From Pannonibacter carbonis (lineage in GTDB: Bacteria > Pseudomonadota > Alphaproteobacteria > Rhizobiales > Stappiaceae), in the NCBI RefSeq assembly GCF_003012935.1, contig NZ_PUDR01000004.1:124001-188000 (forward strand): DNA of 64,000 nt. Direction: 5' to 3'. The notes beneath the pieces were generated by a model. That model saw only the letters and a program-made list of their open reading frames with translations. It did not search any database and had not been told where the DNA came from. The position numbers and the translations under genes were made by a program. Positions 35,370-44,689 of this stretch are shown piece by piece (positions within the stretch are counted from its first letter, which is position 1; each line of letters starts with the position of its first letter).

Positions 35370-37781
35370 ATGTTGACCTCCCTTGAGTTTCAATCCTTGC
35401 GGACCGGGCTGCTGCTGACGTTGCTTCTGCTCGGCAACACCGCCTTCCCCTTATCGGTGAACCCGGCGCTGGCCGAGGAGACTGCTCCCGGTGTTTCGGC
35501 ACCAGACCGGACCTTGCGGACGTTGCCAGCGCTGGCAGCGGGCTTGCGGCTGGCTGGCGAAAGCGATCACCGGGAATGGCCGGTGTATCTGACGCGCAAG
35601 CAGGCCGGACAGGGTGCCGTATTTGAGCTGGCGCTGACATCGGCGGTTTCGGTGATGCCGGAAGGCTCCAGCCTGAGCCTGATGGTCAATGGTCAGACAT
35701 TGGCCGAACGAGAGATCCACGCCTTCGGACAGCCGCAGAAATTGCTGTTCGACCTGCCGGCGGGCGTACTTCAGCCCGGGCTGAACGCAGTCCGGCTCTC
35801 CGTCAGCCAGCGGCACCGGGTCGCCTGTGACTCGGCGGCGACCTACGAGCTGTGGAGTGATATCGATCCGGCACGGACCGGCCTGAGGTTTCCAGACAAC
35901 GCGCTCGGGCTTGAAAGCCTGTCCGATCTGGCAGCGATCGCCCCGGATGGGCGCGGCGCACACCGTCTGCGGATCGTGCTGGCGGATGTCAGCGACATGA
36001 AGGCCCTGTCGCGTGCGGTTGCCGTCCTGACCCGAATCGCCCGGGAGACCGGCATCACGCACCCGATCGTCGAGGTGACCGGAAGCGCACAACACAGCGA
36101 CGGCCTGACCCTGATCATGGGAACGCCGGACGAATTGCGCGCCCTGGCCAGCCCCGCCATGCCGCAACCCGGCAACCTGACCCTTGTGGAGAACGGGAGT
36201 GGCGTTACCCTCGTTGCTGCGGAACTGGATGAGGCGGGTCTCGATAGCCTTGCCCAGCGGATCGGCAGCGGTGATCTGTCGGTTGCCGCAAGGACCGGAA
36301 CGCCGGATGGACTTGCCGCCCTGCGACGGCTGCGTGCAGCAGCAGTCGAACCCGGCTCCACTTTGACGCTTGCCGATCTCGGAGCTCGCACCAGCGAGTT
36401 CAACGGTCGCCTGCAACGCACCCGTTTCGACCTGCGGCTGCCTGACGATTTCTTTCCGGCAGAGACCGGCAGCATCAGCCTGTCCCTGGCCGGTGGCTAT
36501 GCCGCAAACCTGGAGCAGACGAGCCAGATCGTTGTCCGGGTGAACGGAAAAGTAGCAGCCGGTTTGCCTTTGGCAGATCCGCAAGGTGACGTGTTCTCGG
36601 ACAAGGTGCTGCGGCTGTCCCTGAAGGCTTTCCGGCCCGGGCTCAACACGGTGGAAATGACCACGCAGACCGACACGCAGGCAGACCGGCACTGTGACAC
36701 GCTGGCTGCACTACAGGATCCGCCGCGCTTCCTGCTGGTCGAGGAAACACGGCTCGACATTCCTTCCTATCCGCGCCTGCTGGGCCTGCCCTCGCTCAAC
36801 GCCAGCTTTGGCGGCGGACTTGCCCGGCAAGCCAAAGGCAATGTTCCAATCTATGTCCCATTCGCGACACCGGACATGCTGTCCGCTGCCGCAACGTTTG
36901 CGGTCCGTCTGGGCATCGACATGGACAGTACGGCAAAGGCCACGCTGAAGATCGGTCGTCCTGCAGTGACCGATGAGGCAGCTGTCCTGATCGGCGCGTT
37001 CGGCGACCTGTCGCCGGCAGCGCTCGCCGCAGCCGGGCTTGATGCCGAGCAGTTGCGCGCTGCCTGGTCCGGCCAGGGCATCGATGGTGCCGCGCCACAG
37101 ATGGTCAATGCCACCAATCCGCTGCAGCGCAGGGTCGTTTCCCTGCAGTCGATCAGCCGCAATGAACCCGTGATGACCGGCTCGATCCGATCACCGCAGG
37201 ATCCCGTGCTTCAGATCATGCCGGGAGCGACCCGCCCGGGCCCTGAAGGGTTCCCCCTGCCGCAAAGCCCGTCAGGGACCGAGGTAATGCGGCGGTGGGA
37301 ACAGCAGCAGCAGGGCCGCGACCCGTTGCGCAACACGCTGTCTAAGGTGGAAACCGCCGTTTCCAGCCTGTTCTTCGCCCCGCACATCCAGCGCAGGGAC
37401 CTGGCGCCGGGAACAACGCTCGTCCTTGCGCAGGGTTATCCGGGAGCCGGCAACGACAGTTTCTGGACCGTCGTGACAGCACCCAGCACGACGGCGCTGG
37501 CCATTGCGGTCGAGGATATCGTGGCGCCGCAGAACTGGCGCCAGCTGGTGGGCGAGGAGGCCCGCTATGACATGCAGAGCGGCATCATCGAGGCCGAGGA
37601 CAGCGCACCGCATTTTCACGTCGTCACCCAGCCAGGATCACTCTCGAACTGGCGGCTGGTGGCGGCCGGCTGGCTGTCGGGCAACCCGCTGATCTATGCC
37701 GGCCTGCTGCTGGTCGCGGCACTCCTGCTGGCCGTGACGACCGGCCGCGCCGTGCGTTACGACGGCAAGGGGACCGTCTGA
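35370..37781 (+). CDS. bcsB: Cellulose synthase periplasmic subunit BcsB
   Basis: 803 residues: signal peptide (about 10-37), long periplasmic region with two carbohydrate-binding/flavodoxin-like repeats (LSVSQRHRVACDSAATYELWS in the first, QTDTQADRHCDTLAALQDP in the second), and one C-terminal membrane helix (about 775-795, LIYAGLLLVAALLLAV) that packs on BcsA. Guides the growing glucan through the periplasm. ATG 35370 lies one base past the bcsA stop. The stop shares a base with the bcsZ start (TGATG). Confidence 0.95.
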   Translation: MLTSLEFQSLRTGLLLTLLLLGNTAFPLSVNPALAEETAPGVSAPDRTLRTLPALAAGLRLAGESDHREWPVYLTRKQAGQGAVFELALTSAVSVMPEGSSLSLMVNGQTLAEREIHAFGQPQKLLFDLPAGVLQPGLNAVRLSVSQRHRVACDSAATYELWSDIDPARTGLRFPDNALGLESLSDLAAIAPDGRGAHRLRIVLADVSDMKALSRAVAVLTRIARETGITHPIVEVTGSAQHSDGLTLIMGTPDELRALASPAMPQPGNLTLVENGSGVTLVAAELDEAGLDSLAQRIGSGDLSVAARTGTPDGLAALRRLRAAAVEPGSTLTLADLGARTSEFNGRLQRTRFDLRLPDDFFPAETGSISLSLAGGYAANLEQTSQIVVRVNGKVAAGLPLADPQGDVFSDKVLRLSLKAFRPGLNTVEMTTQTDTQADRHCDTLAALQDPPRFLLVEETRLDIPSYPRLLGLPSLNASFGGGLARQAKGNVPIYVPFATPDMLSAAATFAVRLGIDMDSTAKATLKIGRPAVTDEAAVLIGAFGDLSPAALAAAGLDAEQLRAAWSGQGIDGAAPQMVNATNPLQRRVVSLQSISRNEPVMTGSIRSPQDPVLQIMPGATRPGPEGFPLPQSPSGTEVMRRWEQQQQGRDPLRNTLSKVETAVSSLFFAPHIQRRDLAPGTTLVLAQGYPGAGNDSFWTVVTAPSTTALAIAVEDIVAPQNWRQLVGEEARYDMQSGIIEAEDSAPHFHVVTQPGSLSNWRLVAAGWLSGNPLIYAGLLLVAALLLAVTTGRAVRYDGKGTV

Positions 37782-38950
37782 TGCGCAAGATGCTTCTTGG
37801 GGTCGCGGTTGCCGCGCTTGCCGTTGCAGCTATTGCCACTTGGTGGCTTGGCAGCGGGCCGGAGAAAAAGGCTGAGGTTACAGCCATGGACATGGCATAT
37901 CCACGCCAGACAGAGCGGGGCACGGCGCCAGTCTCCGCCACCTTGAAGATCCTGCCCCGCCCCTTGCCCGGCAGCCTCGAAGCGCCGGAACTTTGGGCCG
38001 ACTACAAGCGCCGCTTCGTTTCACCGCAGGGCCGTGTGATCGATACGGCCAATGGCGGGATCAGCCATTCCGAGAGCCAGGGCTACGGGCTGTTGCTGGC
38101 GGTCGCTGCGGATGACCGGCCGGCCTTTGACCTGATCCGGAGCTGGACCGTCGCCAATCTCGACGTGCGCGACGACGGGCTGGCCGCCTGGCGCTGGGAA
38201 CCGCAGCCACCTCATGTGCGCGATACCAACAACGCCACCGATGGCGATCTGCTGATTGCCTGGGGCCTGGCCGAGGCGGGACGACACTGGAATGACGCGG
38301 CCCTGAGGTCCGAGGCTGTTGCCCGCGTTGGATCCCTGCGCCGCCTCGCGATAAAGGACGGATCGGACCGGCCGATGCTGTTGCCGGGTGCGAACGGGTT
38401 TTCCGCCGACGAGCGACCGGATGGGCCAGTGGTCAATCCTTCCTACTGGGTTTTTCCGGCTTTTCCCGTGCTTGCAGCCCTGGACGGGGGACCAGACCGG
38501 GCAATCGATTGGTCAGGCCTGCGCGAGAGCGGCCTCGCGCTGTTGGCAAACAGCCGGTTCGGCCGACAGGACCTGCCTGCCGAGTGGGTGGCGCTGGGAG
38601 AGGGCACACCGCGTCCAGCCGAGGGGTTTCCGCCTCTTTTCGGCTACAATGCGGTGCGCATTCCGCTCTATCTGGCCTGGGCAGGCCCGAGCGAGCGTCA
38701 GCAACTGGCGCCTTTTGCTGCGGCCTGGAGCCAGCGCACGCCTGAAGTCGTCGATCTCGTCACCGGGCAGGCCGGCGACCGCCTGGTGGATCGCGGCTAT
38801 CGCGCCATTGCCGATCTCGTCAGCTGCGCCATGGACGGTACGCCGATGCCGAAAGACGTGCTGCGGCCGTCGGACGAACCTTATTACCCCGCCACCTTGA
38901 GAGCGCTCGCCCTCATTGCCGTCAAGCAGAGGTATCCCGAATGCTGGTGA
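37781..38950 (+). CDS. bcsZ: Endo-beta-1,4-glucanase BcsZ (GH8)
   Basis: 389 residues with an N-terminal hydrophobic signal or anchor (about 4-24). GH8 features: ISHSESQGYG with putative acid Glu98, NATDGDLLIAWGL with Asp154/Asp156, and YWVFPAFPVL. The periplasmic enzyme trims or releases cellulose and is required for proper fibre formation in many producers. Overlaps bcsB by one base and the TPR gene by ten bases, so it is firmly inside the operon. Confidence 0.95.
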   Translation: MRKMLLGVAVAALAVAAIATWWLGSGPEKKAEVTAMDMAYPRQTERGTAPVSATLKILPRPLPGSLEAPELWADYKRRFVSPQGRVIDTANGGISHSESQGYGLLLAVAADDRPAFDLIRSWTVANLDVRDDGLAAWRWEPQPPHVRDTNNATDGDLLIAWGLAEAGRHWNDAALRSEAVARVGSLRRLAIKDGSDRPMLLPGANGFSADERPDGPVVNPSYWVFPAFPVLAALDGGPDRAIDWSGLRESGLALLANSRFGRQDLPAEWVALGEGTPRPAEGFPPLFGYNAVRIPLYLAWAGPSERQQLAPFAAAWSQRTPEVVDLVTGQAGDRLVDRGYRAIADLVSCAMDGTPMPKDVLRPSDEPYYPATLRALALIAVKQRYPECW

Positions 38951-40935
38951 GATCCCGTTTTCTTTTGAGCGCCGCAGTCCTGTTGCAAATCTCGGTCGGA
39001 ATGAGCATATCCCCGCGTGCCCAGAGCCTTGCGAGCGCGCCGGAAACCCTGCCCGATCCGACGCTGGCGGCAGCCGCCCTGCCCGCCGTGGACGAGAGCG
39101 CGCTGCGCTATTACGCCGCCCAGAACAACAGGGAACGGGTCGAGGCGGAGATCCGCCGGCTGCGCACGCTGCATCCAGGCTGGAGTGCGCCGACCGATCT
39201 TTACACCGGCGCAAACCGGGCCAACCCGCATCAGGACCTGTGGGACCTGTTCGCACAGGACCAGCTGGACATGCTGCGGGCCGAAATCGCCCGCCGCCAG
39301 GCCAGCGACGCCGGTTGGCAACCGCCGGCGGAACTGATTGAAAAGATTGCGCGCAAGGAGACCCGCCTGCGCCTGATCCAGGCTTCGGATGCCCAGCGTC
39401 CGGCCGAAGTCATCGCCGCAGTCGAGACCGATCCGATGCTGCTCAGCGTCGCGGACCTCGACGTGCTCTGGCGGGTGGCGGAGGCCTATGCGGTCTCCGG
39501 CGCGACGGCGGAAGCCTATGACCTGTACCAGTTGCCCCTGCGGGCCGGCGATGTCAGTGCCGACCACAAGCGAGCCAGCGTGCAAAAGGCGGTCGCAAGT
39601 TTGCCGCTAAGCGAGGCGGTCCGGCTGCTGGAAGGGTTGCAGGCGTCAGCGGGCACACCGGGTCTGCGGCTGGAGGATGTCGAAATCGATCTCGCCCGGC
39701 GTTGGGCCTCGGATTATCTTGAGCTTCGACAGGATGTGGCACCGCCGGAGCGGCAAGTGGCTGTGCTGGTACATGCAGTGGACACTGGCCCGGACATGAC
39801 CAACACGCGCCTGCTTGGCTGGCTGGCCCGCCGCGCCGGGCGCCACGCCGAGGCCCTCGCGCTGTTCGAGCGGGCACAAGCAGCGGTTAGCGGACCTGCC
39901 GCAGACGACGTGGCCCTTGGCCGGGCGTTGTCACTAGCCGGCCTTGGGCGCGGCGCGGAAGCCGAACAGATCGCCCGCAGCAACCGGCAGGCCCTGCCGG
40001 CCCTGGAAGACCTGTTCATCGGACTGGTGGCGGAGGACCTGGCATCGGCGAGCCCCCGCCCCTCCGACACCGGACGTCTGGAGGACTTTGCCGAAGCCGT
40101 GCGAAACCGCCAGTCCGTCGCCGGCGCCTCGGCGCTGGCCTGGTATGCCTTTTCGCTGAAGCAGCATCAGGCCGCAGCGGCCTGGTTCGAGACGGCCCTG
40201 CAGTGGGGCGGTGACGACAAGGCAGCGGAAGGGCATGTCCTCGCCACGCTCGGCCTTGGCGACCTCAAGACGGCGCAGGCCTTGCTGACCGGCTATGCGC
40301 CACGCTACCCGCATCTGGCAAGCCTGTCGCTCGCCGGGCCAGGACAGCAAAAGCCGGGCAAATCCGGAGGCTCCGGTGTCCTTGCGCGTGCCGAAAAGGC
40401 TCGCAAGGCCAAAGATCCCGCTGCCTGCCTCAAGCTCGTTGAAACCGCTGCCGGGGCCGAAGCTGCCTTGATGCGGGGCTGGTGCCTCATGGACCTGAAC
40501 CGCCCCGAAGAAGCAGCGCTGGCCTTTAATGCAGCCATGTCCGGCCCGGGCAAGGTGTCGCGCGATGCAGCCTATGGCAAGTCGCTGGCAATGCTGCGGG
40601 TTGGTCGTTCGTTCGATGCGGTGGCGGCGGCGCAGAGCGTGTCCCAGCCACAGGAGCGCAGGCAGGAGATCGCCAGCGCCGCACTGGCCCAGGCCGCTGC
40701 AAGTGCATTTGATGCGGGCAACTACGCCAGTACACTCGCCGCGCTCGACCGGCGCCGCCTGCTGGTGCCCGAGCCGCGCGACCTGATGCTGCTGCGCGGC
40801 TGGGCCCTGATCCACACCGGCCAGAAGACCGCCGCCCGCCAGGTCTTCACCCTGCTCGACCGGCAGCTCTCATCGCGTGAGACGCGGGCCGGGCTACAGG
40901 AACTGGATCCCATCCTGATCGTGGACAGCGAATGA
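38941..40935 (+). CDS. TPR-rich cellulose-operon protein (periplasmic)
   Basis: 664 residues with a signal peptide (about 5-28) followed by many degenerate TPR-like helical repeats across the whole length (for example LARRAGRHAEALALFERAQAA and LMDLNRPEEAALAFNAAM). It resembles the TPR portion of BcsC or the BcsK protein of Rhizobiales operons but has no C-terminal outer-membrane beta-barrel. A scaffold role between the synthase and the cell wall or outer membrane is likely. It overlaps bcsZ by ten bases and the BcsN gene by four (ATGA). The exact Bcs name is left open. Confidence 0.75.
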   Translation: MLVRSRFLLSAAVLLQISVGMSISPRAQSLASAPETLPDPTLAAAALPAVDESALRYYAAQNNRERVEAEIRRLRTLHPGWSAPTDLYTGANRANPHQDLWDLFAQDQLDMLRAEIARRQASDAGWQPPAELIEKIARKETRLRLIQASDAQRPAEVIAAVETDPMLLSVADLDVLWRVAEAYAVSGATAEAYDLYQLPLRAGDVSADHKRASVQKAVASLPLSEAVRLLEGLQASAGTPGLRLEDVEIDLARRWASDYLELRQDVAPPERQVAVLVHAVDTGPDMTNTRLLGWLARRAGRHAEALALFERAQAAVSGPAADDVALGRALSLAGLGRGAEAEQIARSNRQALPALEDLFIGLVAEDLASASPRPSDTGRLEDFAEAVRNRQSVAGASALAWYAFSLKQHQAAAAWFETALQWGGDDKAAEGHVLATLGLGDLKTAQALLTGYAPRYPHLASLSLAGPGQQKPGKSGGSGVLARAEKARKAKDPAACLKLVETAAGAEAALMRGWCLMDLNRPEEAALAFNAAMSGPGKVSRDAAYGKSLAMLRVGRSFDAVAAAQSVSQPQERRQEIASAALAQAAASAFDAGNYASTLAALDRRRLLVPEPRDLMLLRGWALIHTGQKTAARQVFTLLDRQLSSRETRAGLQELDPILIVDSE

Positions 40936-41936
40936 TGACGAAAGCCGGAAACGCCCTCCGTTTCGCGCTGTCACTTGCCGTGCTTGGCTCGGCCGGCTGC
41001 GCGCAAGTGCCTTCAACTGTGACGGCCTATCATGACGCGGCCCTGTCCGCCTTGACCGACACCGCGCCGCGCGATGTGGGCACCGCAATGGCGTTGGCAC
41101 GCCTGCCAGAGGCCGCCGGTCAGGTGATCGCGGTGACGCAGAGCCGCTCCGGCGGCATCGAGCGGCAGCGCATCACGCTCGCCGGAGACACCGGCAGCCG
41201 GGGTGAAAATGCCATCGAAATCCGGCTTGTGCCCGGGAAATCACAGCCCGCGCCCTCGGCCGCGACGCTGCAGGCGGAAATGGCAGCAGCCTTTCCGGGC
41301 CGCACGTTGCGCCTGTCCACGCGCTTGCCCGTCAACGCCTATGGCCCCTTCGGCATCGCCAGCGACAATTCCGGCTGCAACTACCTTTGGCAGGATGTCC
41401 AGCGCAGCTCGGACGAGGCGTCCTTCTTCCAGCCGAGCAAGACCGGGTTGGCCGAGATCCGGGTCCGGCTGTGCCGGTCAGGCCTCACGGAAACGGTTGC
41501 TGTGGACCTGATGCAGCGGCTGCAGCTTGCCGTGCCGGGCATCTCGTCCGCCAACCTGCTGTCGAGCCTGCAGTCGCCGGGCATGGGCCTGTCTCCCGCC
41601 CTCGCCAGTGTGGATACCTTGCTCGCTGCGCCGAACCAACCGGACACGGGCAAAACGCCGGCCCGGCGCACGCGACCGGCCCCAACCACGCCAACGGCAC
41701 AAGGTAACCTGTCGCCAGTGCTGTCTCCGGTTTCGGTGCAGGTGCCAGCTCTTGCACCGGTTGTGGCCACAGTGTCTCCGGCGCCCGTCACCGTTCCCCT
41801 TCCAGCGAAGGTGACCCCGGAAACACTGCCGAAGACGGTCGTGCAGCCGGTCGTTGCCACGGTTCCGCTGCCTGGACCGACTGTCGCGGCACAGGCTTCA
41901 ACGCGTTCCTTCGTGCGACCTATTCCGCTGCCTTGA
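40932..41936 (+). CDS. bcsN: Cellulose biosynthesis protein BcsN-like lipoprotein
   Basis: 334 residues. N-terminal signal with an approximate lipobox (LGSAGC, Cys at about 23), a conserved region ALARLPEAAGQVIAVTQSR then GENAIEIRLVPG and RLSTRLPVNAYGPFGIAS, NSGCNYLWQDVQ, and a Pro/Thr/Val-rich C-terminal third (about 225-334). The middle region fits the BcsN family found only in alphaproteobacterial cellulose operons. Function unknown; probably an outer-membrane-associated part of the export system. It ends three bases before the convergent ferredoxin gene. Confidence 0.72.
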   Translation: MMTKAGNALRFALSLAVLGSAGCAQVPSTVTAYHDAALSALTDTAPRDVGTAMALARLPEAAGQVIAVTQSRSGGIERQRITLAGDTGSRGENAIEIRLVPGKSQPAPSAATLQAEMAAAFPGRTLRLSTRLPVNAYGPFGIASDNSGCNYLWQDVQRSSDEASFFQPSKTGLAEIRVRLCRSGLTETVAVDLMQRLQLAVPGISSANLLSSLQSPGMGLSPALASVDTLLAAPNQPDTGKTPARRTRPAPTTPTAQGNLSPVLSPVSVQVPALAPVVATVSPAPVTVPLPAKVTPETLPKTVVQPVVATVPLPGPTVAAQASTRSFVRPIPLP

Positions 41937-41939
41937 TGT

Positions 41940-42260
41940 TCAGTGCTGGCTGGCGGGCAAATGCACCACCAGTCCGTCCTGCGCCGCGGTGAGCTTCACC
42001 TGGCAGGACAGACGGCTTTCGGGACGCGGGTCGATCACACATTCGATCATCGCCGTTTCCGCCTCATCAGCCGGCGGCAGCAAGGCGAGCTGGCTGGCCT
42101 CGATGTAGCAGTGGCAGGTTCCACAGGCACAAGCGCCGCCGCATTCCGCCGCGATTTCCTCTATGCCATGCGCCACGGCAGCGGCCATCAGCGTCTGGCC
42201 TTCCGTGGCCTCGACGTCCAGCTGCGTGCCGTCGGCGGAAATGAATGTGATGCGGGGCAT
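41940..42260 (-). CDS. Adrenodoxin-type 2Fe-2S ferredoxin
   Basis: 106 residues. Cluster ligands: C-x5-C-x2-C (CGGACACGTC around residue 40-49) and a fourth Cys near residue 87 (RLSCQVKL). It is like putidaredoxin and terpredoxin, which hand electrons to bacterial P450s. The ATG at 42260 gives the family length. It lies downstream of a P450 gene on the same strand (gap 204 bases), so it is the likely redox partner. No ferredoxin reductase gene is beside it. Confidence 0.93.
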   Translation of the reverse strand: MPRITFISADGTQLDVEATEGQTLMAAAVAHGIEEIAAECGGACACGTCHCYIEASQLALLPPADEAETAMIECVIDPRPESRLSCQVKLTAAQDGLVVHLPASQH

Positions 42261-42464
42261 GGGTCTCTGGCTCCGTTTTCCGGGGTCTGATGGCTGTTTG
42301 CTTGCGAAACTGTACGCGGCAGGCGGTCCGGAGATCACCTGCCGCGCGCAAAGGGGCAAAAGAGGTCGAGGCGGTCAGGTGGGGTGACGCCTTTGGCACC
42401 GGGGGAGGCCGCTGTCCTTGTTTCCTCTCCGGTCCCGATCAGGATCTTGTTTTGCTGGCCGATC

Positions 42465-43724
42465 TCATGCCGGCACCAGCCGCAGGTCGAGCCGCTTCGG
42501 CCCGCGCACCGACAGGCCGCGCTTGTAGGTAACAGCCGGATCGGCCAGCTCGATCGCGCGGGTGCGGGCCAGCAGCGAGCCGAAGATGATTTCCATGTCG
42601 AGGCGGGCGAGGTGATTGCCGAGACAGAAATGCGCCCCGCCGCCAAAGGCAAGGTGCCGGTTCGGCTTGCGTCCCACATCAAAGCGGTCCGCGGCCTCGA
42701 AGGCGGAAGGGTCGCGGTTGGCGGCGCCGTAAAGGAGGCCGAACTTGGTGCCGCGCGGATAGGGCGTGCCGGCGATGGTCACATCCTCGGTGGCGTAGCG
42801 ATGGAAGAACGGCAGCGGCGATTCGTAGCGGAACATCTCCTGCACCGCGGTCGGCAGCAGCGCCGGGTCGGCCTTCAGCCGGGCCGCCTGATCCGGGAAC
42901 TTCAAAAGGCAATGCATGCCCGATCCCAGAACATCAATCGTCGACCCGTGGCCGGCCATCAGGATCAGCATGCAGGTGGAGATGAACTCGTCCTCGCTGA
43001 ACTGGCCGGCGGCCTCGGCCTTGATCAGCTCGGAGATGAGGTCCGCGCGCAGGGCTTTCAGCCGGTCCGCCTTCAGCGCGGACAGATACTCATAGAACTC
43101 CGTCGTCGCGGTCTCGGCGATCTGCTTGCGCGCGTCCGAGCGGTCGATGTCGAAGAACTGGACGATGTTTTCCGACCAGATGCGCAGCTTCGGGCAATCC
43201 TCGTCCGGCACGCCAATGAGGCGGCCGATGATATGGCCGGGCACTTCGGCAGCCAGATCCTCGACGAAGTCAATGTCGCGCTGGTCGAGAAGCCGGTCGA
43301 GGAGGCGCGTCACATAGGCCTGGATGTCATCGCGGAGCCTTGCCACCATCGCCGGCGTGAACAGGCGGAACACCGCCTTGCGCAGGCGGTCGTGCACCTC
43401 GCCGTCGCTGTCCAGCAGGCTGAATTGCACGAAGCGGGAGTGATGCGGCATGTCATGCCAGTTGGCCGCGCGCTGCTGTGCCACGATCTCCTCCGGCGGC
43501 ACCAGCCCGTCCAGCGAGCGCACCATCGTCTTGTCCATCACAATGGCCGAGACGTCCTCGAAACGGGAGGCGAGGTGGATGTCGAAATCCGCGAAGTAAG
43601 TCAAGCCATCCCGCGCGCGCAGCCTGGCATAGGCGGCATAGGGATCGGCGGCGAAGGCCGGATCCAGCGGTGCGAAGTTGAACCCCTCTTCCGATGCCTC
43701 GGCGGGTGCGGTGAGATGCGGCAT
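42465..43724 (-). CDS. Cytochrome P450
   Basis: 419 residues. Haem-binding FGGGAHFCLGNHLAR with Cys near residue 366; I-helix LILMAGHGSTIDVLG; K-helix EMFRYESPLPFF with an E-x2-R. Class I bacterial P450 needing a ferredoxin, which is encoded just downstream. The ATG at 43724 is preceded by GAGGGAG. An AraC-type regulator is divergent, with a 110-base gap holding two spaced direct repeats. Substrate unknown; the typical range is terpenes, fatty acids or aromatics. Confidence 0.95.
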   Translation of the reverse strand: MPHLTAPAEASEEGFNFAPLDPAFAADPYAAYARLRARDGLTYFADFDIHLASRFEDVSAIVMDKTMVRSLDGLVPPEEIVAQQRAANWHDMPHHSRFVQFSLLDSDGEVHDRLRKAVFRLFTPAMVARLRDDIQAYVTRLLDRLLDQRDIDFVEDLAAEVPGHIIGRLIGVPDEDCPKLRIWSENIVQFFDIDRSDARKQIAETATTEFYEYLSALKADRLKALRADLISELIKAEAAGQFSEDEFISTCMLILMAGHGSTIDVLGSGMHCLLKFPDQAARLKADPALLPTAVQEMFRYESPLPFFHRYATEDVTIAGTPYPRGTKFGLLYGAANRDPSAFEAADRFDVGRKPNRHLAFGGGAHFCLGNHLARLDMEIIFGSLLARTRAIELADPAVTYKRGLSVRGPKRLDLRLVPA

Positions 43725-43787
43725 GATCGAACTCTCCCTCGATTGGCAAAAGATAGCGTCCGCTTCCATGAGGGAAAATGCAGTCCT

Positions 43788-43814
43788 CTCGCATAAACTG
43801 GACAAAACTCGCAT
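43788..43814. promoter_or_regulatory. Candidate AraC-type operator: two direct repeats 20 bp apart
   Basis: CTCGCAT occurs at 43788-43794 and 43808-43814, start-to-start 20 bases, close to two helical turns as needed for two AraC-family half-sites. It lies between the P450 gene and the araC-like gene, 21 to 47 bases upstream of the chosen regulator start. Confidence 0.5.
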
Positions 43815-43834
43815 CTTCTCACATTGTGCCGGCC

Positions 43835-44686
43835 ATGGTGAACACGCAGCCGGAACAGACCACCGAGGAAATTATCTTCCATACCCCGGGCAGACTGGCC
43901 GGTGCCCTGCCTTATGCGTTGCAGGTCGCCGGGCTCGGCATCGCGTACCCGGCGCAAGAGCCCGTGCGCAAGCGCTACCACGACCACGTGCTGCTCTTTG
44001 CACTTGCGGGCCAGGGCCGTGTCGAGATCGGCGGCGCGGTGCATGTGGTCGAGCCGGGCGAGGTGCTCTGGCTGGACACCTCGCGTCCCTATGCGCATGG
44101 GGCTGCAGGGGCGGCGTCCTGGCGCTATCTCTGGATGGGCCTGCGCGGAACCGGGCTCGACGGGCTGCATGGCCTTCTGGATGTAAGCCGGCAGCCGCTG
44201 TTCCGGCCCGAGCCCGCGCATGACCTGGAGACCGTGTTCCGGGAGGTCTGCGCGCTGGCCGGGAACCCCGCGCCGGAGGCCGATGCCCGCGCCAATGCTG
44301 CGGTGGCCGCGATCCTCGCCGTGCTGGCGGGCGCGCGGGACGGCGGCCTGTCCGGGCTGCAGCACAGCCCTCAGATGGCGCGGATTGCCGAGCTGCTGCG
44401 GCAGGATCTCGCCCGGGCCTGGACCATCGAGGATCTTGCGCGCCTCGCCGGTCTCAGCGCCTCGCAGCTGTTCCGGGCGTTCAAGGCGGCCAGCGGCAGC
44501 ACGCCGATGAGCTACCTGCGCCAGGAGCGGATTGCCGAGGCAAGGTGCCTGCTGACGGCAACGAACGATCCGGTGGCCGTGATCGCGCGGCGCTGCGGCT
44601 ATGCCGATCCCTATCACTTTTCGCGCGACTTCCGCCGGCTCACCGGCACGACACCGACGCTCCTGCGGCGCAGCACCGGCTTCTGA
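43835..44686 (+). CDS. AraC-family transcriptional regulator
   Basis: 283 residues from the ATG at 43835. N-terminal AraC-type cupin (about 25-110, with YHDHVLLFALAGQGRVEIGG and the HVVEPGEVLWLD turn), C-terminal double HTH (about 185-283) with IEDLARLAGLSASQLFRAFKAASG and VAVIARRCGYADPYHFSRDFRRLTG. An earlier ATG at 43778 has GAGGG just before it, but would place the operator-like repeats inside the gene; the choice is therefore uncertain. Divergent from the P450-ferredoxin pair and probably its regulator. Convergent with uxaA. Confidence 0.9.
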   Translation: MVNTQPEQTTEEIIFHTPGRLAGALPYALQVAGLGIAYPAQEPVRKRYHDHVLLFALAGQGRVEIGGAVHVVEPGEVLWLDTSRPYAHGAAGAASWRYLWMGLRGTGLDGLHGLLDVSRQPLFRPEPAHDLETVFREVCALAGNPAPEADARANAAVAAILAVLAGARDGGLSGLQHSPQMARIAELLRQDLARAWTIEDLARLAGLSASQLFRAFKAASGSTPMSYLRQERIAEARCLLTATNDPVAVIARRCGYADPYHFSRDFRRLTGTTPTLLRRSTGF

Positions 44687-44689
44687 GCC

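Noticed and set aside
41940-43814. Longer N-termini for the ferredoxin and P450 genes
   Set aside because: The upstream in-frame sequence lacks similarity and lies before clear Shine-Dalgarno-backed or family-length ATGs at 42260 and 43724.
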